Assembly: GCF_000733855.1 (NCBI RefSeq)
Contig: NZ_JPOJ01000001.1
Span: 806,001-870,000 of the forward strand
Reading direction: 5' to 3'
Length of the DNA stretch: 64,000 nucleotides
Source of the DNA: Methylomicrobium agile
GTDB lineage: Bacteria > Pseudomonadota > Gammaproteobacteria > Methylococcales > Methylomonadaceae
A program made the position numbers and the translations under genes. Below, piece after piece: positions 53,766-63,367 of this stretch (the first letter of the stretch is position 1; each line of letters starts with the position of its first letter). The notes below the pieces were generated by a model. That model did no database searches. It had not been told where the DNA came from and was given only the letters and a program-made list of their open reading frames with translations.

Positions 53766-55386
53766 AGTTTCTTTTCTTGTTGGACGGCGCGCCCGCCGGC
53801 GCCGAGCCGCCCGGTTTGTGGGCTGCCGATTTATCGGCTTTTCTTCGCGGATAAGGGAACAGTACCGTCACCTTCAAACCGTCCAGTTCCGACACGCCGA
53901 GGCTGAATTCGGCGCCGTGAATCGCGACAATCCGCTGCGCGATCGAGAAGCCGAGCCCGGTACCCTGCGCGACGCTGGCGGTCTCGGCCAAGCGGTGGAA
54001 ACGCTTGAGCGACTTTTCGTAGGCGTCCGGCTTGATACCCGGCCCCGAATCCTCGACGCGCAATTCCACATGCTTTTCCTTATCGGTCAGATAGATCCGG
54101 ATGCTGCCGTATTCGGGCGTATATTTGATCGCATTGTCGACGATATTGCGGATCAGGATATTGATCAAGGGCGGATTGCCGATGATTTCGGCGGAAGATT
54201 TCTCGATGAACTCGACGTCGATCGATTTTCTGTAGGCGTCGTGTTCCAGGTCCGTGATCACCTGGATAACCTCCGAAGCCAGTTTCACGCCGGTTTTTTC
54301 GAGGAATTCGGGACCGGAATCGATCCGCGAGAAGGTCAGCAACTGCTTGACCATATAGCTCATCCGGTTGACCGCCTGCTCTATCCTTTTCAAAGCCTGG
54401 CGCTGGATCTGCTCGTCCTGCGTTTTCAGCGCCACCTGCACCTGCGTCAGGAGCCCCGCCAGCGGCGTTCTCAGTTCGTGCGAAGCGTCGGCGGTAAAGC
54501 GGCGCTCATGCTCGAAGGCTCGCTCAAGCTGAGCGAAGAGACTATTCAGCGCATTCACCATCGGCACCAGTTCGTTCGGCAGGTTGTCGACCGACAAGGG
54601 CTTGAGGTAGCTGATTTCGCGCTGCGCCAGCGCTTTTTGCAATTGGTTCATCGGCGCCAGCGCATTGCCGATGATAAACCATACCACCAGCGCCAGCACG
54701 GGCATTCCGACCAGAAACTGGATAACCAACTGTTCGGAGATTTCGTCGGTCAATTGCTGGCGGATCGCCTCCTGCTGGCCGACATGGATCACATAATCGC
54801 CCGTCTTGTTCGACACGCTGAAGACATGCCACAGGCTACCCTCGCTTTGCACTTCGCTGAACCCCTGTTTGGCGACGGTAAGCGGAATCTGGGGCGCGCT
54901 CTCGGAGCGCAGCAGGAGCCCCTTATCTTTGGACCACAACTGAAAGGCGACTTTTCTTTCGTATTTCAGGCGAAGCGCACCGTCTTTCAGAGAATCGTTG
55001 AAAACATGCCATACCATTTCATCCTGTTCGGCTTCTTTCAGGCCGTCTTCCAGCAAGTCCGGCTTTTTACCGGAGCCCAACAGCACGCCCTTTTCTTCGG
55101 ACCAGAGCTGATAGGCCAGTTTTCTTTTATACGTTTCGGTAAAAGGGCTCTTTTCCCCTCCCCGCTCCAGCCGTCCCTGCTTCCAGTAATCGGGCAATGA
55201 ACCGTCCAGCAGCAGGCTGTCCACAAAAGCCAGCAGGACTTTACCCGACTGGACCAGCTCCGCATCGAACAGTTTGGCAACCTCGTCGCGGGTCGCTTTA
55301 TAGCTCGAGTAGGCGGTAACGCCCCAGACTACCATCGTCGCCGACAGCAACGATACCAGCAGGAGTTGCCGTAGGGAATAGTTCAT
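53740..55386 (-). CDS. Sensor histidine kinase (PmrB/QseC-like)
   Basis: The protein has 548 residues from the ATG at 55386, overlapping the response-regulator stop. An N-terminal membrane helix (QLLLVSLLSATMVVWGVTAY), a periplasmic sensor of about 200 residues with two similar segments (YKRKLAYQLWSEEKGVLL and YERKVAFQLWSKDKGLLL), a second helix (FLVGMPVLALVVWFIIG), the H-box HELRTPLAGLLTQ, the N-box NIVDNAIKYTP and the G1-like DSGPGIK are visible. The repeated sensor segment suggests a tandem fold. The signal is unknown. Confidence 0.93.
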   Translation of the reverse strand: MNYSLRQLLLVSLLSATMVVWGVTAYSSYKATRDEVAKLFDAELVQSGKVLLAFVDSLLLDGSLPDYWKQGRLERGGEKSPFTETYKRKLAYQLWSEEKGVLLGSGKKPDLLEDGLKEAEQDEMVWHVFNDSLKDGALRLKYERKVAFQLWSKDKGLLLRSESAPQIPLTVAKQGFSEVQSEGSLWHVFSVSNKTGDYVIHVGQQEAIRQQLTDEISEQLVIQFLVGMPVLALVVWFIIGNALAPMNQLQKALAQREISYLKPLSVDNLPNELVPMVNALNSLFAQLERAFEHERRFTADASHELRTPLAGLLTQVQVALKTQDEQIQRQALKRIEQAVNRMSYMVKQLLTFSRIDSGPEFLEKTGVKLASEVIQVITDLEHDAYRKSIDVEFIEKSSAEIIGNPPLINILIRNIVDNAIKYTPEYGSIRIYLTDKEKHVELRVEDSGPGIKPDAYEKSLKRFHRLAETASVAQGTGLGFSIAQRIVAIHGAEFSLGVSELDGLKVTVLFPYPRRKADKSAAHKPGGSAPAGAPSNKKRNFTAPSRPG

Positions 55387-56051
55387 CAGCCTTCTTCGGC
55401 GTCGATAATGTAGCCAACCCCCCTGACCGTCCGAATCAAGGAGGGATCGAGTTTCTTCCGGAGATAATGAATATGCACTTCGACCGTATTGCTTTCGATG
55501 TCGGAATCCCATGAATACAAACTTTCTTCGAGGCGCGCCCGGGAAACGACGCGGCCGATGTTGCCCATCAGAAAACTCAGGATTTCGAATTTTTTTTGCG
55601 AAAGGTCGACTCTTTCATTGTTATAAGTCACGATGTGGCCGGCCGGATCCAGCACCAGCCCTTTATGCTCGATGGTCGGCGTACTGCGCCCTTCGTGCCG
55701 TCTGGCCAGGGCACGCAAACGGGCGCAGACTTCGGTCAGGTCGAACGGTTTGATCACGAAGTCGTCCGCGCCGCTGTCGAGTCCCGACACTCTATCGGGA
55801 ATCGTGTCGCGGGCGGTCAATACCATCACCGGCGTCTCGTCCTTGCGGCTGCGCAGATCGCGCAGCAGGTCCATGCCGTCCATGTCCGGCAACCCCAAAT
55901 CCAGCACGATCAACTCGTAAAGGTTATTTTTCAGCGCTTCTTCGGCAAGCTTGCCGGTAGTGAACCAGTCGACCGCATAGCCTTCCATTTTCAGGCCGGT
56001 CGCCAGTCCTTCTCCGAGGATCTCGTCATCCTCAACTAACAAAAGTCTCAT
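55386..56051 (-). CDS. OmpR-family response regulator
   Basis: The 221-residue protein has RLLLVEDDEILGEGLATGLKMEG (acidic pair), LYELIVLDLGLPDMDGMDLL (phospho-Asp), VMVLTARDTIPDRVSGLDSGAD and a winged-helix output domain (KKFEILSFLMGNIGRVVSRARLEE, TVEVHIHYLRKKLD). It is the partner of the downstream kinase, to which it is translationally coupled. The closest named group is PmrA/QseB. Confidence 0.95.
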   Translation of the reverse strand: MRLLLVEDDEILGEGLATGLKMEGYAVDWFTTGKLAEEALKNNLYELIVLDLGLPDMDGMDLLRDLRSRKDETPVMVLTARDTIPDRVSGLDSGADDFVIKPFDLTEVCARLRALARRHEGRSTPTIEHKGLVLDPAGHIVTYNNERVDLSQKKFEILSFLMGNIGRVVSRARLEESLYSWDSDIESNTVEVHIHYLRKKLDPSLIRTVRGVGYIIDAEEG

Positions 56052-56117
56052 GCAATTTCTCTATCTCATTGTATATAAAGCGCGCCATCTTAATTGCTGG
56101 CTCGCCAACCCGCCGGC

Positions 56118-56390
56118 TTACGGCTGCGGCGGCACATAACCTTCCGGCATCTCGTTGTTGCCTTCGAACAAAAACTTGTCCCGCTCCTGCGCCAAAAAAG
56201 CCTTGGCTTTCGGGTCGTAGCTCGCCAGACGGTATTCGTTGATCAGCATCGTCTGCTTGGCGATCCATTGCTGCCACGCCTGTTTCGATATATTTTCATA
56301 GATCTCCTGCCCTTTGGGACCCGGAAACGGCGGCTCGTCGAAGCCCTCCAGTTCCATTCCCAATTTTGCGCATTTAATCAGTCTTGCCAT
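56118..56390 (-). CDS. yggX: Oxidative damage protection/Fe(II)-trafficking protein YggX
   Basis: This 90-residue protein is a complete YggX: RLIKCAKLGMELEGFDEPPFPGPKG, ISKQAWQQWIAKQTMLINEYRL, FLAQERDKFLFEGNNEMPEGY. Its single Cys is at residue 7. It overlaps the mutY end by 17 bases; yggX-mutY pairing is a common gammaproteobacterial arrangement. Confidence 0.97.
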   Translation of the reverse strand: MARLIKCAKLGMELEGFDEPPFPGPKGQEIYENISKQAWQQWIAKQTMLINEYRLASYDPKAKAFLAQERDKFLFEGNNEMPEGYVPPQP

Positions 56391-57450
56391 GTTTGTCCTC
56401 GTGGTTTTGATATTGTTTCAACAATAGGTTGATCGGTGTGGGCAGACCCAGCCTGGCAATCGCTTCAAGCGGATGCCAGATCGGCGATCCGGTTTCGCCG
56501 ACACCGCCGGTGATGCCGTCGGTCAGAATCACCAGCGGCGTAAAATCCAGGTGAAAATGCGAAAAGGTATGACGCCGCCTGTCCATCGCATACCGCCCGA
56601 CGACCGGTATATGGCGATCCAGGCACCAGCCTAGGGCCTGATCGGGATTCTCGAACTCGGGTAGACACCACAACCCGCCCCAAATTCCGGCCGGCGGGCG
56701 TTTTTCGAGAAAAACCTGCCGGTGCCTATCGGTGAGCAACAAAAAAGTCCGCTGTTTGACCGGCAAAGCCTTGGCCGGTTTGGGCGCTGGAAAATCGTTC
56801 ACCCGTCCTGTCCCGAACGCCAGACAGTCTGCATTGACAGGACACGCGCCGCAGGAAGGGCGGCTGCGCGTACAGACCGTCGCACCCAGATCCATGATCG
56901 CTTGCGTATAATCCGCCGCCCGCTGTTCGGGAGTCAATGCCCGGCTGAGCTCCCATAAGCGCCGGTTCACTTTCGCTTCGCCGGGCCAGCCCGGTACGGC
57001 CCGGTAACGGGCCAGCACCCGCCGGACATTGCCGTCCAGAATCGGATGGCTGCGGCCGTAGGCGATGCTCATGATCGCGCCGGCGGTCGACAGGCCGATT
57101 CCGGGCAATTGCTGAAGTTCTTCCAGCGTATCGGGAAAGCTCCCCTGCCCGGCGATAATCAGCGCCGCCTTATGCAGATTGCGGGCCCGCGCATAGTAGC
57201 CCAAGCCGGACCAATGGCGTAATACCTCGTCAATGCTCGCATTCGCCAGCGCTTCGACGCTCGGGAATCGGTCCACGAACGCATTGAAATAGGGAATGAC
57301 GGTAGCCACCTGAGTCTGCTGGAGCATCGTCTCGGAAATCCACACCCGATAGGGCGATTTGTCCTGCTGCCAGGGCAGATCTTTGCGGCCATGCCGATCG
57401 AACCAGGCAAGCACGCGCTCGTTAAACGTCGAATCGTTCACGCGGATCAT
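56374..57450 (-). CDS. mutY: A/G-specific adenine glycosylase
   Basis: The protein has 358 residues from the ATG at 57450. It has the WISETMLQQTQVATVIPY helix, the helix-hairpin-helix LQQLPGIGLSTAGAIMSIAYG with the catalytic Asp in PILDGNVRRVL, the Cys cluster CTRSRPSCGACPVNADC (CX6CX2CX5C) and a C-terminal NUDIX-like domain (GGLWCLPEF). It removes A opposite 8-oxoG. Confidence 0.97.
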   Translation of the reverse strand: MIRVNDSTFNERVLAWFDRHGRKDLPWQQDKSPYRVWISETMLQQTQVATVIPYFNAFVDRFPSVEALANASIDEVLRHWSGLGYYARARNLHKAALIIAGQGSFPDTLEELQQLPGIGLSTAGAIMSIAYGRSHPILDGNVRRVLARYRAVPGWPGEAKVNRRLWELSRALTPEQRAADYTQAIMDLGATVCTRSRPSCGACPVNADCLAFGTGRVNDFPAPKPAKALPVKQRTFLLLTDRHRQVFLEKRPPAGIWGGLWCLPEFENPDQALGWCLDRHIPVVGRYAMDRRRHTFSHFHLDFTPLVILTDGITGGVGETGSPIWHPLEAIARLGLPTPINLLLKQYQNHEDKHGKTD

Positions 57451-57456
57451 CTGCAA

Positions 57457-59594
57457 CTAGAACAATCGGTCCAGTAAATCACCGACACCGGGGCCTAGCT
57501 TCTTATCCAGTTTATCTTTCAATTTGTCTATCTTATCCGTGTTTTTGTCGAGGAATTTCTCGATTTTGGCCTTGTTCTTCTCGGTGAGCAAGGCTTTCAT
57601 ATCCAGCCGATAGCGGGGGTCTTCCAGCGTTCCGGACATATTCACCACGATCGGCGTGCTGTGGAATTTTTCCGGTTCCGTCGCCGTCGTCGCCTGCGCC
57701 TTGACGAGGTGCGTGACGAAACGGTAATCCGCCAGCCCGGTATCGACATTCGTAAAACCGCTGCCGGTCATCCGGAACAAGGGCGCCTTGACCAGCAGAT
57801 CGTCGCTCCGCAGGATGCTGCCGGCCAGCGAGTCCGAGCCCGATATCTCGGAAAACTTCAATCCACCGCCGTAGCCTGCCGGCAGCGGCGCCTGATTGAG
57901 CAAACCGATGCCCTGATTGATGATTTTCAGGAATTTCACATCGCTGATCGCGCCATCCTTGAGCCCGAAGGCCAGCTTCCCTTTCAGTCCCTGTCTGATC
58001 TGTTTCAAATCCTTTCCTCGCCCCTGCAAAGCCGCCGAACCGGTCAGCACACCGCTCATGCCGATTTTACTCCCGATAAGCTTAAGAATGGCTTCAATAT
58101 CGGCTTGATCGATCTTTTCAGTCAAGGCCACCGCCGTATCGCCGCCTTTTGCATCGAGATCGACGCCGCCCGAATAGCGGCCCCCATAAAATCGGCCGAT
58201 GCCTTGCCGGGTTTGGACGCTCCCTTCCCGCGCATTCAACTGCAAATGCAGGTCGTCGGCGACAATATCGTTCACTTTCAGGTGCTGCAAATGCAGCTCG
58301 CCTTGCGCATTGAGTTTCCTCAGCCGCTCCGCCGGCAGCTTCGCAAGCGCCGCTGCAATCGCCGCGGACGGGCTGACCAGCTTGTTTTTTTCGCATCCGG
58401 CGGCAGATAGCGCCCGACATCGAGCGTATCGCCGGTCAAATTAAAACGGATCGACGGCGCCTTCCAGCCTTCGAGATGCGCCTCGCCTTGCAGCAGCGTA
58501 TCGTCCAGGCGGCCGCGAAACGCATCGATAGCCAGCGTATCTTTCGCTGCGCGCAGGTTGAAGCCGGCCTGCAAGCGCGTAAACGCACGCGCATCCTGAA
58601 ATTTCGGCACCGCGATGTCGAAGCGCCGCAACACTTCGCGCGGGTTGAACTCCGCCACTTCTATGCCGGCCTGGATGTCGGGATCGCTCCATAGATTGGC
58701 GCCGCTCAGGCTGGATTCGACGGACACGCCATTCGACTCGACATGCAGTTTGGGAGCCTGGAGTTTTTGCGCGTCTTTTTCGAAAATAATTTCCGGCGCG
58801 GTCAACCTGGCCGCCAGCGTTTTACCCGGCCGAGCCTTCGCCTCCCGAGTCAAGATCAACTCGGCGCCGGCGAGATTCACGGCAGCCGGATTCTGCCTGA
58901 GCATCGCGCGGCTGTGCAAAGCGATCCGGTTCCGATAGCCGGATTCCGGTTCCAAGATCGAGAAATTCAGCGCCACCTCGGTAAATTGATCCCAGTTGAA
59001 AGCCCCGACATCCAGATTGATCCCGTCGATCTCCATCCGTCTGCCGGCCTGCCGATCGTCCCAGACAATTTTCGAATCTTTCATCGAGGCGCCGCCGATC
59101 GTAAAGAGCCGCAGCCCCGCGTCCTTTTGAGACGGCGCTGTCGCCGCCGGAGGAGCCATGCCGGGAGAAGGAACGGCTGCATTCGCGCCGTTTTTGGGCT
59201 CTTCAAGACTCCAATTATTGAGGCCCGCCTCGGTACGGATCAGATGCAGCCGTAAACCTTGCAGGCCGACACGGTCGATTTCAACCCGCTTTTGCAATAG
59301 CAGCGGCAACAATTTGACCCGAGCTTCTCCCCGCTCGATGCTCAGAAAATCCGTTTCCGGAAACGCCTGACCGTTTTTGATCCGGACTCCCTCGATCGAC
59401 AACCCCGGCGAAGGAAAAACCGACAACTGTAAATCGCCGCCAAATTCGACTTCGCGTCCGGTTTTTTCCCTCACCGCCTCGGCTATCAGAGGCTTGAACT
59501 GATTCGAATCGACAATAAACGGCAGGACCGCGATCGCGAGCAATAACGCCAATATGCCCAAAATCACGGCAAACACTTTCTGCGTTTCCCTCAT
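57457..59594 (-). pseudogene. AsmA-family gene with a -1 frameshift at an A7 run
   Basis: The N-terminal part, from the ATG at 59594, reads KVFAVILGILALLLAIAVLPFIV (membrane helix), then VREKTGREVEFGGDLQLSVFPSPGLSIEGV, the AsmA start. It continues to about 58390 (LDVGRYLPPDAKK). There the frame shifts at a run of seven As, and the rest (LVSPSAAIAAALAKLPAERL, LNAREGSVQTRQG, LGPGVGDLLDRLF) follows in the -1 frame to 57457. If the run were eight As the two parts would form one protein of about 713 residues. A sequencing error, a mutation or slippage are all possible. Confidence 0.85.
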
Positions 59595-59719
59595 AATTCT
59601 CACCTTGCGATAAAATGATGCCGTAAAGGCCGAATATGGAATATGATTAGCGCCTGATCGCTGCGTTCCGGACCGACCGGCCGCAGCCTAGCAAAATAAC
59701 AACTCAAAAAGGTGAGACG

Positions 59720-60022
59720 ATGTTATACCTCGCAAAATTCGCCGGCGTGGCAATTCTGGTCTGGTTTTATTTAACCGCGAAAGAAAGAGGGCAGCCGACG
59801 GTGCAATGGGCTGTAATAGGATTGGTCGGCTACTGGCTGACTTGGTGGCTGGTCAAACTGTCGGTGCTGCACCCGCTCGGCGACATGCTGACCAAAAGCC
59901 CGACCTCACTTTTTCTGGTAACTCAGATTCCGGCCATCGCCGGCATCATCGTAAGCATTTTCGTTCGCAAGAAGCTGATCGCGAATGCCTCGAAAGAATC
60001 GGCGCAGGGCAACGATAACTGA
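59720..60022 (+). CDS. Small membrane protein (100 aa), unknown function
   Basis: Three likely membrane segments can be seen: LYLAKFAGVAILVWFYLTA, WAVIGLVGYWLTWWLVKL and FLVTQIPAIAGIIVSIFV, with a polar tail KESAQGNDN. The AAAAAGGTGAG ribosome site lies close upstream. I recognise no family. Confidence 0.75.
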   Translation: MLYLAKFAGVAILVWFYLTAKERGQPTVQWAVIGLVGYWLTWWLVKLSVLHPLGDMLTKSPTSLFLVTQIPAIAGIIVSIFVRKKLIANASKESAQGNDN

Positions 60023-60107
60023 TCCTGCGGCCCGTCCGCCAAGGGCGCATTACAGCGATGCAATGCGCCCGAAAACAACTGCCTTTATGACAGCCCTTCA
60101 AAAGTTA

Positions 60108-60713
60108 TTATAACTTTTCGGAATTTTTTTCCAGATATTCCGCAACCCCTGCAGGGCTTGCATTCATACCGGTATCGCCTTTGTTCCAGCCGGCCGGGCA
60201 AACTTCGCCATGCTCTTCGTGGAATTGCAGCGCATCGACCATACGGATCAATTCGTCCATGTTGCGGCCCAGCGGCAAATCGTTGACCACTTGATGACGC
60301 ACGACGCCGTTTTTGTCGATCAGGAAGGAACCGCGGTAAGCCACACCAACTCCTTCCGCTTCGACATCATAATCTTTGCAGATATTGTGAGCGATATCGG
60401 CCGCCATCGTGTAACGGACCGGACCGATGCCGCCTTTGCCGACCGGCGTATTGCGCCAGGCATTATGAGTAAAATGCGAGTCGATGGAAACGGCAATCAC
60501 TTCCACATTACGGCTTTTGAATTCGTCGATGCGGTGATCTAGCGCGATCAATTCGCTGGGGCAAACGAACGTAAAATCCAGGGGATAGAAGACGATAACG
60601 GCATACTTGCCGCGAGTAGCTTCGGAAAAGTTGAAGGAATCAACGATTTGACCATCGCCTAACACGGCGGGAACGGTGAAATCCGGTGCTTGTTTACCAA
60701 CTAGAACGCTCAT
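60108..60713 (-). CDS. Typical 2-Cys peroxiredoxin (AhpC/TSA family)
   Basis: This 201-residue peroxidase has VGKQAPDFTVPAVLGDG, VIVFYPLDFTFVCPSELIAL (peroxidatic Cys), FTHNAWRNTPVGKGGIGP and GEVCPAGWNKGDTG (resolving Cys). Its C-terminal YLEKNSEKL extension fits the hyperoxidation-sensitive type. It reduces peroxides with thioredoxin. A 14-bp palindrome lies 54 bases upstream of the start. Confidence 0.95.
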   Translation of the reverse strand: MSVLVGKQAPDFTVPAVLGDGQIVDSFNFSEATRGKYAVIVFYPLDFTFVCPSELIALDHRIDEFKSRNVEVIAVSIDSHFTHNAWRNTPVGKGGIGPVRYTMAADIAHNICKDYDVEAEGVGVAYRGSFLIDKNGVVRHQVVNDLPLGRNMDELIRMVDALQFHEEHGEVCPAGWNKGDTGMNASPAGVAEYLEKNSEKL

Positions 60714-60766
60714 CGTTTTTTCTCCAAATAGTTATGAAAAGCAAAGAGTTACCATATCAAGTTCAG

Positions 60767-60780
60767 CCACGCTAGCGTGG
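60767..60780. promoter_or_regulatory. 14-bp palindrome upstream of the peroxiredoxin gene
   Basis: CCACGCTAGCGTGG is a perfect inverted repeat in the peroxiredoxin 5' region and could bind a regulator. It is not an OxyR-type ATAG-spaced site. Confidence 0.4.
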
Positions 60781-60862
60781 AATCCCTGCATTCTACACCA
60801 AAACGGTCGGAATTAATTATTTTTTCGAATCTTAAGGCCTTCATAAATTTGTCATTTTTTTC

Positions 60863-60891
60863 TTGCATTTGTCAGAACTTTAGGCATAATT
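60863..60891 (+). promoter_or_regulatory. Sigma-70 promoter of the AP2-domain gene
   Basis: TTGCAT (60863-60868), a 17-base spacer and ATAATT (60886-60891) lie about 127 bases before the AP2-domain gene. The predicted start falls inside the 24-bp palindrome below. Confidence 0.65.
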
Positions 60892-60912
60892 TGTAATCAT
60901 TGGATTACAAAT
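60889..60912. promoter_or_regulatory. 24-bp palindrome overlapping the AP2-gene promoter (operator candidate)
   Basis: ATTTGTAATC and GATTACAAAT are perfect 10-bp arms around ATTG. It spans the end of the -10 box and the likely start point, which is an ideal repressor position. Two arms 14 bases apart fit a helix-turn-helix dimer site or self-regulation. Confidence 0.65.
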
Positions 60913-61018
60913 ATAGCGGCTGTACTCTTTCAATTATTAAAACTGAAGCCGCTACGTTTATAGGCAACCTAGCTTTACCGCTATTAGACTGATGTCGTTT
61001 TTGTGAGGGGTCACTTCC

Positions 61019-61531
61019 ATGGCAAAAAATAAACACATTACCGAACCGGACGTATTCGGTTATCAAGTACGTATTGTCCGCCGCGGCAAAGAAAGCAGCC
61101 GGTATTTTTCCCATAAATTATGGGGAAACAAAGCCAAGTCCTTGCAGGCCGCCATTCTCTGGCGCGATCAGATGTTGGTCGTGCTGAAAGGCAGCAAGAC
61201 CCGTTTTTTAAAGCCGCCGAAGAATAAAACCACAACCGGTGTCACCGGCGTCTCGAAGACGATCAAATACGATCATCGTAAGGATAAAAGCTACCTGTGC
61301 TATACCGTATTCTGGGTTCACAACGGCAAATCGAAAAATAAGACCTTCCAGGTCGGCAATATTGCGAAAATTACCGCGGACGACGAACTGCACGCTTTCC
61401 GTACCGCCCGCCTATTCAGAAGCTGCTACGAATACGCGATTGATAACGATCTGGAATTCGACGAAAGCAAATTTGCGGGCTGGAAGAAAAAACGACTCTA
61501 CGAGGAAGAATCGCTGCGCGTTGTAGCCTAA
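61019..61531 (+). CDS. AP2/ERF-like domain protein
   Basis: This 170-residue basic protein has the AP2-type motif in residues about 78-130: GVTGVSKTIKYDHRKDKSYL, YTVFWVHNGKSKNKTFQVGN, DDELHAFRTARLFRSC. These match the tGV.GVs...Y..yW....gk.k.ksF.vgky....eAf..A pattern. In bacteria AP2 domains occur in homing endonucleases and in stand-alone DNA-binding proteins. No HNH nuclease motif is visible. It stands alone, divergent from the peroxiredoxin. Confidence 0.75.
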   Translation: MAKNKHITEPDVFGYQVRIVRRGKESSRYFSHKLWGNKAKSLQAAILWRDQMLVVLKGSKTRFLKPPKNKTTTGVTGVSKTIKYDHRKDKSYLCYTVFWVHNGKSKNKTFQVGNIAKITADDELHAFRTARLFRSCYEYAIDNDLEFDESKFAGWKKKRLYEEESLRVVA

Positions 61532-62249
61532 AGCCGATCTCCCAGCGGGTTGCGCCGGATCAATTTCGCCGCCCAAACTTCCGGTCGGCTACCATCGCAA
61601 CCCCTTATCCAACCCCGAAGGAGCCGCAGGCGGAAGGCTTCTTCCGAGCAGATAGGAGCTTCATGCCCGAATTCTGGCTCTCCGTCCAATCTCTGATCGA
61701 ACGCTTACTGATTGATTCCGCCGCGTTACATCTCTTCGAACCGGCTCCTGCCAAGTATCGGCGGGCTGGATGCCCGCTCTCGCATCTTCCTTGCGCCCCT
61801 CCGGCCAGCCGTTTTTCACGGTTCTCGTCATATCCGTAACAATTCAGGTACCAGCGCACACAATGCCCGTCTCATTACCCAACAGGTTAGCTATGCGCCA
61901 TCAATTCGTTCGTTTTTTGCTGGGAGGCCGGAGGACTGACATTATCTATCGTGCACCGAAAATGGCCTTCGCGTATTCGCCTCATAGACCGAGCTTGACG
62001 AAGCATATCCTTTAACCGCTCGTTTACAGAATGATTCTTTACCGGTCTTGTTTCGGGAAAAACCGAAAAACAAGCCCGGCCGAACGTCCGAATCCGATCT
62101 CATTCGATTTGTATAGGGTGTTTCGGCATTCGAGACGGTTTCAATACGCCTCAACCGAACTTTATCCGTAACAGATTCATATTATAATACGCAAATCTTC
62201 GCGGCGGCTTTGTCAAAGTTTCGCCATCCATTTTACTTTTTCAGCCAAT
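61532..62249. other. Long intergenic region
   Basis: I find no convincing gene in 718 bases. Short frames are not protein-like. Near the right end TATAAT at 62183-62188 is a probable -10 box for the lipoprotein gene at 62250, though the -35 region is weak. Confidence 0.5.
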
Positions 62250-62849
62250 ATGAATACCCCGGCAAAACTCTTTACCGCTATCGTTGTTTCGCTGTTGAGC
62301 GCATGCGCGACCCAACCTACCCCGCAGCCGGATACCGCCGCCAAAGCAACCGAACCTAAACCGCAGGTTCGGCAAGAGGAACTGCCGCCCGATTATAATC
62401 CTTACATCGACCCTCCATTGACGATTATCAAAGACGGTAAATCGCTGAATTTAGTCAGAATCATGGACGGCGGGATCTGCAAAAACGAGCTGCAGGGAGC
62501 CAGTGGTTCATTCTTGGTTTATGCGGACCCGCACGACATCGACCGCATTAAGCAGGAAAAGCCGAAAGAAATTTTCCAAGATTTTGAAACCAAAATACAA
62601 AATCTCTCTACCGACATTTTGCAACAGGCGATCGATCAGACCAATTTGACGGACGACCCGTTTTCCCTGGACGATGACGTGATGCAGGAAAAACTGACCG
62701 AACAATTAACAAAAAACTTCCATAAAGCTGCAGCCGGTCCCCTCTCGGCTTTTATTCGCGAGACGACGTTAACGATCGAGGTTACGCCCTTTCCTCCTTC
62801 GCTCACTTTTTATCAGAAAGGCTGCGATATGAGCCGTTTCACTCAGTGA
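62250..62849 (+). CDS. Lipoprotein of unknown function (199 aa)
   Basis: Signal AIVVSLLSACATQPTPQP has lipobox LSAC. The body contains LTIIKDGKSLNLVRIMDGGICKNELQG and SGSFLVYADPHDIDRIKQE, then a helical stretch and a second Cys near the end (QKGCDMSRF). It is polar with no known family. An outer-membrane location is likely. Confidence 0.78.
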   Translation: MNTPAKLFTAIVVSLLSACATQPTPQPDTAAKATEPKPQVRQEELPPDYNPYIDPPLTIIKDGKSLNLVRIMDGGICKNELQGASGSFLVYADPHDIDRIKQEKPKEIFQDFETKIQNLSTDILQQAIDQTNLTDDPFSLDDDVMQEKLTEQLTKNFHKAAAGPLSAFIRETTLTIEVTPFPPSLTFYQKGCDMSRFTQ

Positions 62850-62927
62850 ACACTGCCGAAAAACCAATCCGTCGACTTTTTCGGCCATTTACTGCGGAAC
62901 GTTAACGCGACACGGGTCATTAATCCG

Positions 62928-63074
62928 CTACTGTCTCACCGAGCGATTCCCGACGGACGGCTCCCTCTGCATTTTTTTCGATTTGTGCAAGCCTTTCGAT
63001 ATACACATTACGGTAAATACGCTGAGGCTGCCTAACAAATTGATGACTACCATTGATTTCTTGAACATGACCAT
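62928..63074 (-). CDS. Candidate small membrane protein (48 aa)
   Basis: The frame begins MVMFKKSMVVINLLGSLSVF and continues TVMCISKGLHKSKKMQREP, a short basic start, one 18-residue hydrophobic helix and a basic tail. AAGGA precedes the first ATG by five bases on the minus strand. It is the only feature I see in 62850-63373. It lacks homologues that I know. Confidence 0.35.
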   Translation of the reverse strand: MVMFKKSMVVINLLGSLSVFTVMCISKGLHKSKKMQREPSVGNRSVRQ

Positions 63075-63341
63075 GTCCTTCTATCGGATAATTTCAACAT
63101 AATGTTTTGCGTTGTACGCTGTAAATTTCTGTGGCGACAAGCTCTAAGTCTCTTGTATTTACTAAACAATGATTTTTGTGAAAAGTTTCACGTAATTCTT
63201 CTTTTTCACCGTCGGCAATTCATATTTCATATGAATCAATCGTTTGCCTACCGATAACGCATCTTTGCCGAACTCCCCCGACATTCCCGACCACCAGCGT
63301 CCAATATAATTCTCCGGTAGAGATGGCAAATGGTTTACAAT

Positions 63342-63367
63342 CCTCCTGTCATCCAGTAGGCAGGAGG
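63342..63367 (+). promoter_or_regulatory. Hairpin that would sequester the phhB-like ribosome site
   Basis: CCTCCTG (63342-63348) pairs perfectly with CAGGAGG (63361-63367), and the latter contains the Shine-Dalgarno site seven bases before the ATG at 63374. The loop is 12 bases. It is a candidate translational switch. A TATAAT box lies at 63305-63310, so this stem would be near the 5' end of the message. Confidence 0.55.
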
